In this document: positions 1-9,367 of the stretch, one piece after another
Position numbering within the stretch: position 1 is the stretch's first letter
Layout of the letters: the number at the start of each line of letters is the position of its first letter
Assembly: GCF_046292825.1 (NCBI RefSeq)
Contig: NZ_JBKBQG010000005.1
Coordinates: 1-64,000 of the forward strand
Direction of reading: 5' to 3'
DNA length: 64,000 nucleotides
DNA from: Salinarimonas sp046292825
Lineage (GTDB): Bacteria; Pseudomonadota; Alphaproteobacteria; Rhizobiales; Beijerinckiaceae
Position numbers and translations under genes: made by a program
The notes under the pieces: generated by a model
What the model was told of the DNA's origin: nothing
Seen by the model: only the letters and a program-made list of their open reading frames with translations
Database searches by the model: none

Positions 1-118
1 GGGGTCGGGTGGGGCCCGACGCTCGAAGTAGACTCTCCACCCGGGCCCCACTCGGCCTTTCTCGCTTCGCTCGCAAGTCCACCCTCCCCTACGGGGAGGG
101 ATGTGGCGGGGAGGGATG
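1..118 (-). repeat. Family-1 palindromic repeat inside the xdhC frame (partial)
   Basis: Same family as copies at 25921-26262 and 56676-56816. Shared blocks are CCCTCCCCGTAGGGGAGGG at the edge, GGAGGGTGGACTTGCGAGCG, and the core GTGGGGCCCGGGTGG. A short CACATCCCTCCCCG duplication lies at its xdhC-proximal end. The far end is outside the window. Confidence 0.8.
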
Positions 119-506
119 TGCGCACGACCCGCCCCGCCTCGTCGAGTTGGCAAAGGATCTCCCCCTCGGCCCGCGCGAGCTCGTCGAGCTCAGGCAGATC
201 CCGCGCATCGAACGTCTCGACATGCAGGATCACGCGCCCGCCGCAGCATTGGCCGAGATCGGGCCCGAGCGACTGGTCGATGCGCCGCATCGGGCCGCGT
301 CCGCGCGCCAGCGCCTCTCGGGCGAGCGCCAGCGCCCGCCATTCGAGCTCGCCGCCGCCGATCGTGCCGTGGAAGGCGCCATCGGCGCGAACCGCCATCC
401 ACGCCCCCGCCTCGCGCGGGGCCGAGCCACGGACCGCGATCACGCGCACGAGGGCGGCCGCGCCGTGGGCGCGCACCATCTCCGCCACTCGCTCGAACGC
501 GCGCAA
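1..506 (-). CDS. xdhC: Xanthine dehydrogenase accessory protein XdhC (partial, runs off window)
   Basis: XdhC inserts the sulfurated molybdenum cofactor into xanthine dehydrogenase. The N-terminal XdhC/CoxI domain is visible: a start-proximal RAFERVAEM stretch, RGSAPREAG, GTIGGGELEW and the conserved GQCCGGR. The start is TTG at 506, chosen because GGGAGGAGG lies just upstream and 14 bp separate it from the xdhB stop; there is an in-frame ATG at 479. It is third gene of xdhA-xdhB-xdhC. Odd: after about residue 130, in the linker before the expected Rossmann domain, the frame enters a palindromic repeat (positions about 118 to 1, read as LPVGEGGLASEARKAEWGPG) and stays open to the window edge. 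Whether the Rossmann domain follows in frame cannot be seen. Confidence 0.85.
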   Translation of the reverse strand, partial: MRAFERVAEMVRAHGAAALVRVIAVRGSAPREAGAWMAVRADGAFHGTIGGGELEWRALALAREALARGRGPMRRIDQSLGPDLGQCCGGRVILHVETFDARDLPELDELARAEGEILCQLDEAGRVVRTSLPATSLPVGEGGLASEARKAEWGPGGESTSSVGPHPT

Positions 507-520
507 AGAGCCTCCTCCCG

Positions 521-2860
521 TCAGGCGAGCGGGGTGCCGCGCAGCCGCTCGCAGGCGCGCAGCACCGCTTCCGGCGTCGCGGGGGCGTCGAGCGGCACCG
601 GCTCGCCGGGCGCGAGCGCATGGATCGCGTCGGCGATGGCGCAGAAGACCGAATTGGCGAGCATGATCGGCGGCTCGCCCACCGCCTTCGAGCGATAAAT
701 GGTCTCCATCCGGTTGGCGTTGGGGAAGAGCGCCACGCGAAAATCCTCCGGCACGTCGGAGGAGACCGGGATCTTGTAGGTCGAGGGCGCGTGCGTGCGC
801 AGCCGCCCTTCCGCGTCGAAGACGAGCTCCTCGGTGGTGAGCCAGCCCATCCCCTGCACGAAACCGCCCTCGATCTGGCCGATGTCGATCGCCGGATTGA
901 GCGACTTGCCGACGTCGTGGAGGATGTCGACGCGCGTCACCCGGTACTCGCCGGTGAGCGTGTCGACGATCACCTCCGAACAGGCGGCGCCGAAGGCGAA
1001 ATAGAGGAACGGCCGGCCTTTGGCCTCGGCGCGGTTCCAGGAGATCACCGGCGTCTTGTAGAAGCCCGCCTCCGAGAGCTGGATGCGGTTGAGCACGCAA
1101 TCCTTCGCCAGCTCGGCGAAGGAGAGGCTCTCGTTGCCGACGAAGACGCGATCGTCGCGGAAGTCGATCTCCTCTTCCGCCACGCCGAAGCGCTCGGCGG
1201 CGCGTGCGCGCATCCGCGCCTTGATGTTCCCCGCCGCGATCTTCGCCGCCATGCCGTTGAGATCGGTGCCGGACGAGGCGGCGGTCGGGGCGGTGTTCGG
1301 CACCTTCGCGGTCGTCGTCGCGGTGATGCGCACGCGCGCGATGTCGATGCCGAACTCCTCCGCGACGACCTGGGCGATCTTCATGTACAGACCCTGGCCC
1401 ATCTCGGTGCCGCCGTGGTTCAGGTGGACCGAGCCGTCCTGATAGACGTGGACGAGAGCGCCCGCCTGGTTGAGATGCATCAGGGTGAAGGAGATGCCGA
1501 ATTTGACCGGAGTCAGCGCGATGCCCTTCTTGAGGAAGCGCGAGGCCGCATTGTAGCCGGCTATCTCTTCGCGTCGCGTGCGATATTCGCTCGTGCGCTC
1601 GAGCGTCTCGATCAAGGCGCGCAGCGTGTCCGTCTCCTCGACGCTCTGGCCGTAGGGCGTGAGGTCGCGGCCGGGGCGGTAGAGATTGGCGTAGCGGATA
1701 TCGAGCGGGTCGCGGCCGGTCGCCCAGGCGATCCGGTCCATCACGTGCTCGATCATCAGCATGCCCTGCGGGCCGCCGAAGCCGCGAAAGGCGGTGTTCG
1801 AGACGGTGTTGGTGAGGAGCCGCTTGGTGTCGATCCGCACCGCGGGGAGGAAGTAGGAATTGTCGGAATGGAACATCGTGCGGTCGACGACGCCCTGCGA
1901 CAGGTCCGCCGAATAGCCGCAGCGCGCATTGTGGACGACGTGGAAGCCCTCCACGATTCCCTCCGCGTCGAAGCCCGCCTCCCAGTCGCAGCGGAAATCG
2001 TGGCGCTTGCCGGTGAGCACGAAATCGTCGTCGCGGTCGAGCCGGATCTTGCACGGACGCCCGGTGACATGGGCGCCGAGCGCCGCGATCGCCGCCCATT
2101 GCGTCGCCTGGCTCTCCTTGCCGCCGAAGCCGCCGCCCATGCGCCGCACCTCGCAGGTGACGAAGGCGTCGGGAATGCCTAGCACGCGCGCGATCACGTG
2201 CTGGACCTCGGTCGGGTGCTGCGTCGAGGAGAAGACGTGGATGTCGCCCTCCTCGCCGGGGATCGCGAGCGCCGCCTGGCTCTCGAGATAGAAATGCTCC
2301 TGCCCGCCGATGCGGATGCTCCCCGAGAGCCGTTGCGCGGCGCCCGCGATCGCGGCCGCGACGTCGCCGCGGCCGAAACCGTAATCGGGGAGCACCGTCT
2401 CGGCCCGTGCGAGCGCGTCCTCCACCGTGACGCTCGGCGCCTCCGCCTCGATCTCGACGATCGCCTTGCGGGCGGCCCGGCGCGCCGCGTCGCGATCCTG
2501 CGCGACGACGGCGAAGAGCGCCTGGCCGTGGAAGCCGATCCGCTCGTTCGCGAACATCGGATCGTCGCCCATCGCGGGCGAGACGTCGTTCGCGCCCGGG
2601 ATGTCGGCGGCGGTGAGAACCGCGACGACGCCCGGATGGGCGCGCACGGCCGCGAGGTCGAGCCGCACGAGCCGGCCGCGCGCCTTGGGCGAGGTGCCGA
2701 TCGCGATGTGGAGCGTGCCCTGCGGCTCGCGCAGATCGTCGATGTAATCGGCCGCGCCCTGGACGTGGCGGCGCGCCGAATCGTGGGGGAGCGGCTTCCT
2801 GACGTGGCGCAGGCTCTCGCTCTCGTCGCGGGCCTGATCGGGGGTCTGGTGCAGGTTCAT
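521..2860 (-). CDS. xdhB: Xanthine dehydrogenase molybdopterin-binding subunit
   Basis: Large subunit that oxidises hypoxanthine and xanthine at the molybdenum centre. It is 779 residues, the usual length. Visible motifs are GGQEHFYLE (about 185-193), GGGFGGKE (about 242-249), the FRGFGGPQ block that contacts the cofactor, and AVGEPPIML near the C-terminus, which holds the catalytic glutamate. I use ATG 2860; a GTG three codons upstream (2869) is possible, and neither has a strong ribosome-binding site. It follows xdhA by 16 bp and precedes xdhC by 14 bp, so the three are one operon. Confidence 0.95.
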   Translation of the reverse strand: MNLHQTPDQARDESESLRHVRKPLPHDSARRHVQGAADYIDDLREPQGTLHIAIGTSPKARGRLVRLDLAAVRAHPGVVAVLTAADIPGANDVSPAMGDDPMFANERIGFHGQALFAVVAQDRDAARRAARKAIVEIEAEAPSVTVEDALARAETVLPDYGFGRGDVAAAIAGAAQRLSGSIRIGGQEHFYLESQAALAIPGEEGDIHVFSSTQHPTEVQHVIARVLGIPDAFVTCEVRRMGGGFGGKESQATQWAAIAALGAHVTGRPCKIRLDRDDDFVLTGKRHDFRCDWEAGFDAEGIVEGFHVVHNARCGYSADLSQGVVDRTMFHSDNSYFLPAVRIDTKRLLTNTVSNTAFRGFGGPQGMLMIEHVMDRIAWATGRDPLDIRYANLYRPGRDLTPYGQSVEETDTLRALIETLERTSEYRTRREEIAGYNAASRFLKKGIALTPVKFGISFTLMHLNQAGALVHVYQDGSVHLNHGGTEMGQGLYMKIAQVVAEEFGIDIARVRITATTTAKVPNTAPTAASSGTDLNGMAAKIAAGNIKARMRARAAERFGVAEEEIDFRDDRVFVGNESLSFAELAKDCVLNRIQLSEAGFYKTPVISWNRAEAKGRPFLYFAFGAACSEVIVDTLTGEYRVTRVDILHDVGKSLNPAIDIGQIEGGFVQGMGWLTTEELVFDAEGRLRTHAPSTYKIPVSSDVPEDFRVALFPNANRMETIYRSKAVGEPPIMLANSVFCAIADAIHALAPGEPVPLDAPATPEAVLRACERLRGTPLA

Positions 2861-2876
2861 GGGGGGCACTCGGGTC

Positions 2877-4355
2877 TCAGGCGGCGGCGGGGTCGCGCGC
2901 GATGATGCGCGTGTCGTCCGCCCCGGCGATCTCGGTCAGCGCCTTGAGGAGGATGTTGCGGGCGACGAGCGCGCGATAGGCGGCGGAGGCGCGATGGTCG
3001 CTCATCGGCGTATAATCGGAGGCGAGCGCGTCGAGCGCGGGCGCGAAGGCGCTCGGATCGTCGAGATCGATGCCGACGAGCGCCGCCTCGGCCGCCGGCG
3101 CGCGCTTGGGCGTCCCCGCCATGCCGCCATAAGCGATCCGCGCCGAGGCGATGCGGCGCCCGTCGAGCGCGAACCGGAAGGCGCCCATCACGGCGGAGAT
3201 GTCCTCGTCGAAGCGCTTCGTGACCTTCAGCGCGCGGAAGGCGTCGGCGGCGCCGAGCTTCTCCACCGCGACCGCGCGCACCCATTCGCCGGGGCGGCGA
3301 TCTTGCGAGCGATAGGCGAGGAAGAAGTCTTCAAGCGGCAATCGGCGCTGGCCTTCCGCGCTCTCGAGCACGAGCGTCGCGCCGAGCGCGATGAGCGCGG
3401 GCGGCAGGTCGCCGATCGGCGAGCCGTTGGCGATGTTGCCGCCGACCGTGCCCGACGCGCGCACCTGCGCCGAGCCGAAGCGGCGCATCACTTCGCCGAG
3501 ATCGGGATCGATCGCGCCGAGGCGATCCTGCGCGCGGCAATGGCTGACCATCGCGCCGAGGACGAGCCGATCGGGCGTCTCCTCGATCGCGTCGAGCCCC
3601 GCGACCCGGCCGAGCCAGATCACCTTCTCGATCTCGGCGAGGTTCTTCGTGATCCAGAGGCCCACATCGGTGGCGCCGGCGAGCAGCGTCGCGTCCGGAT
3701 GGGCGGCATAGAGCGCCGACAGGCTTTGCGCGCTCGCAGGCGCGGCGAAGAAGCGGATCTCGTCGCCGACGAAGAGGTCGGCATCGTCATCGGCGAGCGC
3801 GGCGAGATCGCGCGCGGCCGCCTCGCGGCGCGCGCGCACCCGCGGGTCGTGGGGCTGCGCGAGCGCGTCGCGGGCGGCGTCGACGATCGGGCGATAGCCG
3901 GTGCAGCGGCAGAGATTTCCCGCGAGCGCATCGTCGATCGTCCGGCGGGCGACGGGGGCGGCGGGATCGCGCGCCTCGTCCTCGTGGAGCGTGAACAGGC
4001 TCATCACGATGCCAGGCGTGCAGAAGCCGCATTGCGAGCCGTGATGGGCGACCATCGCCTCCTGGACCGGGTGGAGCGCGCCGCCTTCCGCCAGATCCTC
4101 CACCGTGACGATTTCCGCCCCGTCGCATTGGCCGAGCAGCAGGATGCAGGCATTGACCGGCTCGTAGACGATCCGCCCGTCGCGCAGGCGCCCGAGCGCG
4201 ACCGTACAGGCCCCGCAATCGCCCTCCCCGCAGCCCTCCTTGGTGCCGGTGCGGCGGGCCTCGAGGCGCAGCCAATCGAGCAGCGTCGCGCGCGGATGCG
4301 CGTCCGCCACCTCGACCACGCGACCGCCCGACCGGAACCGGATCCCTCGGCTCAT
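2877..4355 (-). CDS. xdhA: Xanthine dehydrogenase small subunit (2Fe-2S and FAD)
   Basis: Electron-transfer subunit of xanthine dehydrogenase, 492 residues. The plant-type ferredoxin domain carries C42, C47, C50 and C70; the second [2Fe-2S] cluster uses C109, C112, C149 and C151 (SQCGFCTPG and NLCRCTGY). An FAD-binding domain follows (LLAGATDVGL, TVGGNIANGSPIGD) and then a CO-dehydrogenase flavoprotein C-terminal domain. ATG 4355 is preferred because GAGAGGG sits about 9 nt upstream; ATG 4364 lies too close to that site, and a longer frame reaches 4457. First gene of the xdhABC operon. Confidence 0.95.
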   Translation of the reverse strand: MSRGIRFRSGGRVVEVADAHPRATLLDWLRLEARRTGTKEGCGEGDCGACTVALGRLRDGRIVYEPVNACILLLGQCDGAEIVTVEDLAEGGALHPVQEAMVAHHGSQCGFCTPGIVMSLFTLHEDEARDPAAPVARRTIDDALAGNLCRCTGYRPIVDAARDALAQPHDPRVRARREAAARDLAALADDDADLFVGDEIRFFAAPASAQSLSALYAAHPDATLLAGATDVGLWITKNLAEIEKVIWLGRVAGLDAIEETPDRLVLGAMVSHCRAQDRLGAIDPDLGEVMRRFGSAQVRASGTVGGNIANGSPIGDLPPALIALGATLVLESAEGQRRLPLEDFFLAYRSQDRRPGEWVRAVAVEKLGAADAFRALKVTKRFDEDISAVMGAFRFALDGRRIASARIAYGGMAGTPKRAPAAEAALVGIDLDDPSAFAPALDALASDYTPMSDHRASAAYRALVARNILLKALTEIAGADDTRIIARDPAAA

Positions 4356-4490
4356 GCTCGCCATCCCTCTCGCAACGCATCGACCCGCACGCGCCGGGCC
4401 GCCTTCCGTCAGGATAGCGAACCGCGCGGCGCTGCCAACAGGCATGCGCCGTGCCATCGTGTCAGGGGGGCTGGCGAGCGCCCCACCCCC

Positions 4491-6083
4491 TCAATGCCGG
4501 AAATGCCGGTGCCCCGTGAACACCATCGCGAGCCCGGCCTCGTCGGCGGCGGCGATCACGTCGGAATCGCGCATCGAGCCGCCGGGCTGGATCACGGCGG
4601 TGGCGCCGGCCTGCGCGGCCGCCAGCAGGCCGTCGGGGAAGGGGAAGAAGGCGTCGGACGCGACGACGGAGCCGCGGGCGAGGCTCTGCGGGAGCGACTG
4701 GGCGCGCGCCGCCTCCTCCGCCTTCCAGGCGGCGATGCGCGACGAATCGACCCGGCTCATCTGGCCCGCGCCGATCCCCACCGTCGCCCCGTCGCGGGCA
4801 TAGACGATGGCGTTCGACTTCACGTGCTTGGCGACGCGATAGGCGAAGCGCAGATCGGCGAGCTCGCGCGCATCCGGCTCGCGCTTCGTGACGACGCGCA
4901 GCTCCATGTCGTCGACGGTGGCCGCGTCGCGCGCCTGGGCGAGGAAACCGCCGGCGACCGTCCGCAACGTGAGCCCCGGCGCGCGCGGATCGGGCAGCGC
5001 GCCCGCGAGCAGGAGGCGCAGGTTCTTCTTGGCGGCGACGAGTGCGATCGCGTCCGGGGTCGCGTCGGGCGCGATGATCACCTCGGTGAAGATCTCGACG
5101 ATCTTGGCCGCCGCCTCCGCGTCGAGCGTGCGGTTGAGCGCGACGATGCCGCCGAAGGCCGAGACCGGATCGCAGGCGAGCGCGCGCTCGTAGGCCTCGC
5201 GCAGGGTGGCGCCCATCGCGACGCCGCAGGGATTGGCGTGCTTGACGACGACGACGGCGGGCGCGACCTCCGGGGCGAATTCGGCCACGCATTCGTAGGC
5301 CGCGTCGGTGTCGGCGATGTTGTTGTAGGAGAGCTGCTTGCCCTGGACCTGACGGGCGGTGGCGACGCCCGGCCGCGCCTCCGCCGTGCGGTAGAAGGCG
5401 CCCTGCTGGTGCGGGTTCTCGCCGTAGCGCAGGGGCTCGCCGCGGGTGCCGCCGATGGCGCGATAGTCGGGCGCGCTCTCGCCGATATCCTCGGCGAGCC
5501 AATTCGAGATCGTCGCGTCGTAGGCGGCGGTGCGGGCATAGGCCTTCTGGGCGAGGCGGCGGCGCAGCGTGAGCGTCGTCGCGCCGTCATGCGCCGCGAG
5601 ATCGGCCAGCACCGCGTCGTAATCGGCCGGATCGACGACGACGGCGACCGCGTCGTGGTTCTTGGCGGCTGCGCGGATCATCGCCGGGCCGCCGATGTCG
5701 ATGTTCTCGACGAGCGCCTCGCGATCGCCGCCCGCCGCGAGCGTCGCCTCGAAGGGATAGAGATTGACGACGAGGAGGTCGATCTGCGGGATGCCGTGGG
5801 CGAGCATCGCCGCCTGGTGCTCGGGATTGGCGCGGATCGCGAGGAGGCCGCCATGCACCTTGGGGTGCAGCGTCTTGACGCGCCCGTCCATCATCTCGGG
5901 AAAGCCCGTGAGATCGGAGACCTCGCGCACCGGCAGACCGGCCTCGGCGAGCGCACGGTGCGTGCCCCCGGTCGAGACGAGCTCGACGCCCCGTTCGACG
6001 AGCGCCCGCGCGAAATCGACGAGGCCCGTCTTGTCGGAGACGGAGAGGAGGGCGCGCTCGACGCGCTCGGTTCTGGTCGGCAT
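4491..6083 (-). CDS. purH: Bifunctional AICAR formyltransferase/IMP cyclohydrolase
   Basis: Catalyses the last two steps of IMP synthesis. It is 530 residues. The N-terminal IMP cyclohydrolase domain has SVSDKTGL, STGGTHRAL and KTLHPKVHGG; the C-terminal transformylase domain has RYGENPHQ, KHANPCGVA and SDAFFPFPDG, and the protein ends in HRHFRH as family members do. It is divergent from purS-purQ across a 204-bp spacer (6084-6287) that must carry both promoters. No frame damage. Confidence 0.97.
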   Translation of the reverse strand: MPTRTERVERALLSVSDKTGLVDFARALVERGVELVSTGGTHRALAEAGLPVREVSDLTGFPEMMDGRVKTLHPKVHGGLLAIRANPEHQAAMLAHGIPQIDLLVVNLYPFEATLAAGGDREALVENIDIGGPAMIRAAAKNHDAVAVVVDPADYDAVLADLAAHDGATTLTLRRRLAQKAYARTAAYDATISNWLAEDIGESAPDYRAIGGTRGEPLRYGENPHQQGAFYRTAEARPGVATARQVQGKQLSYNNIADTDAAYECVAEFAPEVAPAVVVVKHANPCGVAMGATLREAYERALACDPVSAFGGIVALNRTLDAEAAAKIVEIFTEVIIAPDATPDAIALVAAKKNLRLLLAGALPDPRAPGLTLRTVAGGFLAQARDAATVDDMELRVVTKREPDARELADLRFAYRVAKHVKSNAIVYARDGATVGIGAGQMSRVDSSRIAAWKAEEAARAQSLPQSLARGSVVASDAFFPFPDGLLAAAQAGATAVIQPGGSMRDSDVIAAADEAGLAMVFTGHRHFRH

Positions 6084-6287
6084 GTCGGCTCTCGTCCTCT
6101 GGTGCCGGAATTTGCGGGCGCGTTAGCACGGATCGCCGCAGCGCGAAACAGGCGCGCGCCGGCGCCTGCCCCATCAATTCGGGGAAGCGGGCGCGAGCGC
6201 GTGCCGAGCCTGTTGTGTCGCGCGCCCGTCGCGGGTACAGGTGCGGCGCGCGCCCGAGCGCCCGAAGCGTCCGGAGGACCATCGCCC

Positions 6288-6527
6288 ATGAAGGCCCGTG
6301 TCATCGTCACCCTGAAGAACGGCGTCCTCGATCCGCAGGGCAAGGCCATCGAGGGCGCGTTGCGCGCGCTCGGCATCGACGGCGTCGACGGCGTGCGCCA
6401 GGGCAAGGTGTTCGACGTCGAGCTCTCCGGCACCGACGAGGACGCCGCCCGCTCGGCGCTGGAGGAGGCCTGCCAGCGCCTCCTCGCCAACACCGTCATC
6501 GAAAATTACCGGATCGAGATCGCCTGA
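6288..6527 (+). CDS. purS: Phosphoribosylformylglycinamidine synthase subunit PurS
   Basis: Small structural subunit of the PurL-PurQ-PurS FGAM synthase complex, which bridges glutaminase and synthetase. It is 79 residues, with the typical KARVIVTLKNGVLDPQG start and an IENYRIE ending. GGAGGAC precedes the ATG. The stop overlaps the purQ start by one base (TGATG), so translation is coupled. The larger partner purL is not in this window. Confidence 0.97.
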   Translation: MKARVIVTLKNGVLDPQGKAIEGALRALGIDGVDGVRQGKVFDVELSGTDEDAARSALEEACQRLLANTVIENYRIEIA

Positions 6528-7213
6528 TGCGCGCCGCGATCGTCGTCTTCCCCGGCTCGAACCGCGACCGCGACGTCGAGCGCGCCCTCGCCAAGGCGGG
6601 CGCGGACGTGGTGCGCGTCTGGCACGCCGAGACCGCCCTGCCCGCGGGCATCGACCTCGCGGTCCTGCCCGGCGGCTTCTCCTACGGCGATTATCTGCGC
6701 TGCGGGGCGATCGCCGCCCGCTCGCCGGCGATGGACGCGGTGCGGGCGCATGCGGCCCGCGGCGGGCTCGTGCTCGGCATCTGCAACGGCTTCCAGATCC
6801 TGTGCGAAGCGGGCCTCCTGCCCGGCGTCCTGATGCGCAACGCCGAGCGCCGCTTCGTCTGCCGCCGGCAGCATCTGCGCGTCGAGCGCGCCGACACCGC
6901 CTTCACGGCCGCCTATCGCAAGGGCGCCGTGATCCACGTCGCCTCCGCCCATGGCGAGGGCAATTACGTCACCGATCCCGACACGCTCGCCCGCCTCGAG
7001 GGCGACGGTCGCGTCGCCTTCCGCTATTGCGACGCCGCGGGCGCGATCACGCCCGAATCGAATTGCAACGGCTCGCTGAACGCCATCGCCGGCATCTACG
7101 ACGAGCGGCTGCGCGTGCTCGGCATGATGCCGCACCCGGAGAACCTCGTCGACGCCCTCGTCGGCGGCACCGACGGGCTCGGCTTGTTCGAGAGCCTCGT
7201 GCGCGCCGCCTGA
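6527..7213 (+). CDS. purQ: Phosphoribosylformylglycinamidine synthase glutaminase subunit
   Basis: Class I glutamine amidotransferase that delivers ammonia to PurL. It is 228 residues. The nucleophile cysteine lies in GICNGFQ and the His/Glu of the triad in MMPHPE; PGGFSYGDYLR is the oxyanion region. Coupled to purS by the TGATG overlap. It ends 10 bp from the convergent deacetylase-family gene. purL would normally follow; it is absent here, so the complex is encoded at dispersed loci. Confidence 0.97.
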   Translation: MRAAIVVFPGSNRDRDVERALAKAGADVVRVWHAETALPAGIDLAVLPGGFSYGDYLRCGAIAARSPAMDAVRAHAARGGLVLGICNGFQILCEAGLLPGVLMRNAERRFVCRRQHLRVERADTAFTAAYRKGAVIHVASAHGEGNYVTDPDTLARLEGDGRVAFRYCDAAGAITPESNCNGSLNAIAGIYDERLRVLGMMPHPENLVDALVGGTDGLGLFESLVRAA

Positions 7214-7223
7214 GGGCCGCGTC

Positions 7224-8126
7224 TCACCCCGCCTCCGCCATCGCCCGGAACACGAGCGCGTGGCGGCGGCCGATGGCCTCCGCGTCCTCGCCGTAGCCGC
7301 CGCCGATGACGGCGACGAGGGGGATTCCCCGCCGTCGCGCCTCGCGGACGACGAAGCGGTCCCGGGCGAAGAGGCCCTCGTCGGAGAGCGCGAGGCGGCC
7401 GAGCCGATCGTCCGCATGCGGATCGACGCCGGCATTGTAGAACACGAGGTCCGGGGCCACGCGGTCGAGCATGTCCGGCACGTGCTCGGCGATCGTCGCG
7501 AGATAGTCGGCGTCGCCCATGGCGTCGGGCAGGCCGACGTCGCGGTCGGACGGGATCTTGCGCACGGGATAGTTCTTCTCGGCATGGACCGAGAGCGTCA
7601 CGAGATCGGGCGCGTCGGCGAGGCAATCGGCGGTGCCGTCGCCCTGGTGGACGTCGAGATCGACCACGAGGGCGCGGGCGATCGCACGCTCGGCGAGAAG
7701 CGCCTTGGCGGCGATCGCCACGTCGTTGAACACGCAGAACCCCGCCCCGCCGGCCACCTGCGCGTGATGGCTGCCGCCGGCGGTCGAGCCGGAGAGCCCG
7801 TGCTCGAGCGCGAGCCGGGCCGCGAGGAGCGTGCCGCCGACCGAGGCGCGCGCGCGGCGCGTCACGCCCTCGTCGACGGGAAGCCCGATGCGCCGCTCGA
7901 TCGCCGGCTCCACCGCGCAGGCCGCCACCGCGTCGACATAGGCGCGCGCATGGGCGAGCGCGATCGTCTCGAGCGGCGCGGGATCGGGCCGAACGAACCC
8001 GTCCGGCACGAGGCCCATCGTCTCGAGGGCGCGCCGCAACGCCCCGTATTTCGCCATCGGGAAGCGATGGCGCTCGGGAAGCTTCGCCTCGTAATGATGG
8101 TGCGAGACGATCGGAAACCGCCTCAT
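7224..8126 (-). CDS. Histone deacetylase/AcuC-family amidohydrolase
   Basis: Zinc-dependent deacetylase fold, 300 residues. Catalytic blocks are GGSHHAQ (the His pair), DLDVHQGDGT (metal ligands) and NAGVDPHADD, with a glycine-rich GGGYGED near the end. Bacterial members act on acetylpolyamines, acetoin or acetyl-lysine; which applies cannot be told from sequence. The start ATG overlaps the stop of the P450 gene (ATGA), so the two are translationally coupled, an uncommon pairing that suggests a shared substrate or pathway. Confidence 0.9.
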   Translation of the reverse strand: MRRFPIVSHHHYEAKLPERHRFPMAKYGALRRALETMGLVPDGFVRPDPAPLETIALAHARAYVDAVAACAVEPAIERRIGLPVDEGVTRRARASVGGTLLAARLALEHGLSGSTAGGSHHAQVAGGAGFCVFNDVAIAAKALLAERAIARALVVDLDVHQGDGTADCLADAPDLVTLSVHAEKNYPVRKIPSDRDVGLPDAMGDADYLATIAEHVPDMLDRVAPDLVFYNAGVDPHADDRLGRLALSDEGLFARDRFVVREARRRGIPLVAVIGGGYGEDAEAIGRRHALVFRAMAEAG

Positions 8127-9367
8127 CGCACGACCATCAGCCGCTCGAGCCCGTGGAAATGGTAGGCGTCGCGCACGCGCGGCGGCTCGGCGAGGCGCAA
8201 GGCGGGGCAGCGGGCGAAGAGGACGGAGAGCGCCGCCGCCATCTCGATGCGGGCGAGCGGCGCGCCGATGCAGAAATGGATGCCCGCGCCGAAGGCCGTA
8301 TGCGCCGGCGCTTCGCGGGCGGGATCGAAACGCTGCGGATCGGGATTGGCGCGCGGGTCGTGTCCGGTGGCGCCCAGCACGAGCCCGATCCGGTCGCCCT
8401 TCCGGAAGCCGATGCCGGCGATCTCGCAATCGGTCAGGACGAAGCGCGTGAACATGTGCAGAGGCGGGCGGTAGCGCAGGGCCTCCTCGACCGTGCGCGC
8501 CGCCGCCGCCTCGTCGGCGAAGAGCGCCGCGGGCGCGCTCGTATGGGCGAGGATCGCGGCGATCGCGTTGCCCATCGCGTGCACGGTCGCCTCGTGACCG
8601 GCATTGAGGAGGAGGATGGCGGTCGAGACGAGCTCGTCCTCGGAGAGCTTGTCGCCCTGCTCCTCGGCCGCGATCAGCACGGAGAGGAGATCGTCGCCGG
8701 GCGCCGCGCGGCGTGCGCCGACGGTCTCGCGGATGAAGGCGGCGAAATCGCGCGCGGCGGCATTCGCGTCCTCCTCGACCGCGCGATCGCGCCCGAAGGC
8801 GTACATCGCCACCATCCGATGCGACCAGTCGAGGAGACGCGGCGCCGTCTCCTCGGGCACGCCGAGCATGCGCGCGATGATGCGCACGGGGATCGGCGTC
8901 GCGAAGGCCTCGAGGAGATCGAAGGGCTCGCCTGAGGGCAAGGCGTCGATCAGCTCGTGCGCCATGCGCGCCACGAGCGGGCGATAGCCCTCCACGCGAC
9001 GGGAGACGAAGGCGCGGTTGACGAGCGTGCGCAGACGCGTGTGCACCGGCGGCTCGCGCTCCAGCATCGAATGGGCGTCGACCGCGTCGAAATCGCGCGT
9101 ATGGGCGGCGGGCTCCGGCAGGCCGAGCTCGGCGCGGGTCGCCACGTGCAGGATTTCGCGGCCGAGACGGCGGTCGCGCAGGAGGCGATCGACGTCCGCA
9201 TGGGCGAAGAAGCACCAGATCCCGTATTCGCGCCAATAAGCGACGGGCGCGACCGCGTGAATACGGGCATAGGCCGCGTAGGGATCGCCGTAGAACGACG
9301 GGTCGCGCGGATCGAGCGTCAGCGTACGGGTGGCGGGATCGATCGGCGGAGGAGAGGATGCGCTCAT
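8123..9367 (-). CDS. Cytochrome P450
   Basis: Soluble bacterial heme-thiolate monooxygenase, 414 residues. The heme ligand is C366 in FGAGIHFCIG; the I-helix oxygen-activation motif is AGHEAT (about 255) and the ExxR pair lies in EALRYRPP. The N-terminus lacks a membrane anchor, as in class I enzymes fed by ferredoxin. No ferredoxin or reductase gene is adjacent. It leads a two-gene operon with the deacetylase-family gene. Substrate unknown. Confidence 0.93.
   Translation of the reverse strand: MSASSPPPIDPATRTLTLDPRDPSFYGDPYAAYARIHAVAPVAYWREYGIWCFFAHADVDRLLRDRRLGREILHVATRAELGLPEPAAHTRDFDAVDAHSMLEREPPVHTRLRTLVNRAFVSRRVEGYRPLVARMAHELIDALPSGEPFDLLEAFATPIPVRIIARMLGVPEETAPRLLDWSHRMVAMYAFGRDRAVEEDANAAARDFAAFIRETVGARRAAPGDDLLSVLIAAEEQGDKLSEDELVSTAILLLNAGHEATVHAMGNAIAAILAHTSAPAALFADEAAAARTVEEALRYRPPLHMFTRFVLTDCEIAGIGFRKGDRIGLVLGATGHDPRANPDPQRFDPAREAPAHTAFGAGIHFCIGAPLARIEMAAALSVLFARCPALRLAEPPRVRDAYHFHGLERLMVVR

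Noticed and set aside
2859..6280. Long plus-strand open frame across xdhA and purH leading into purS
   Set aside because: It is antisense to two clear genes; only the final part from 6288 (PurS) is real.
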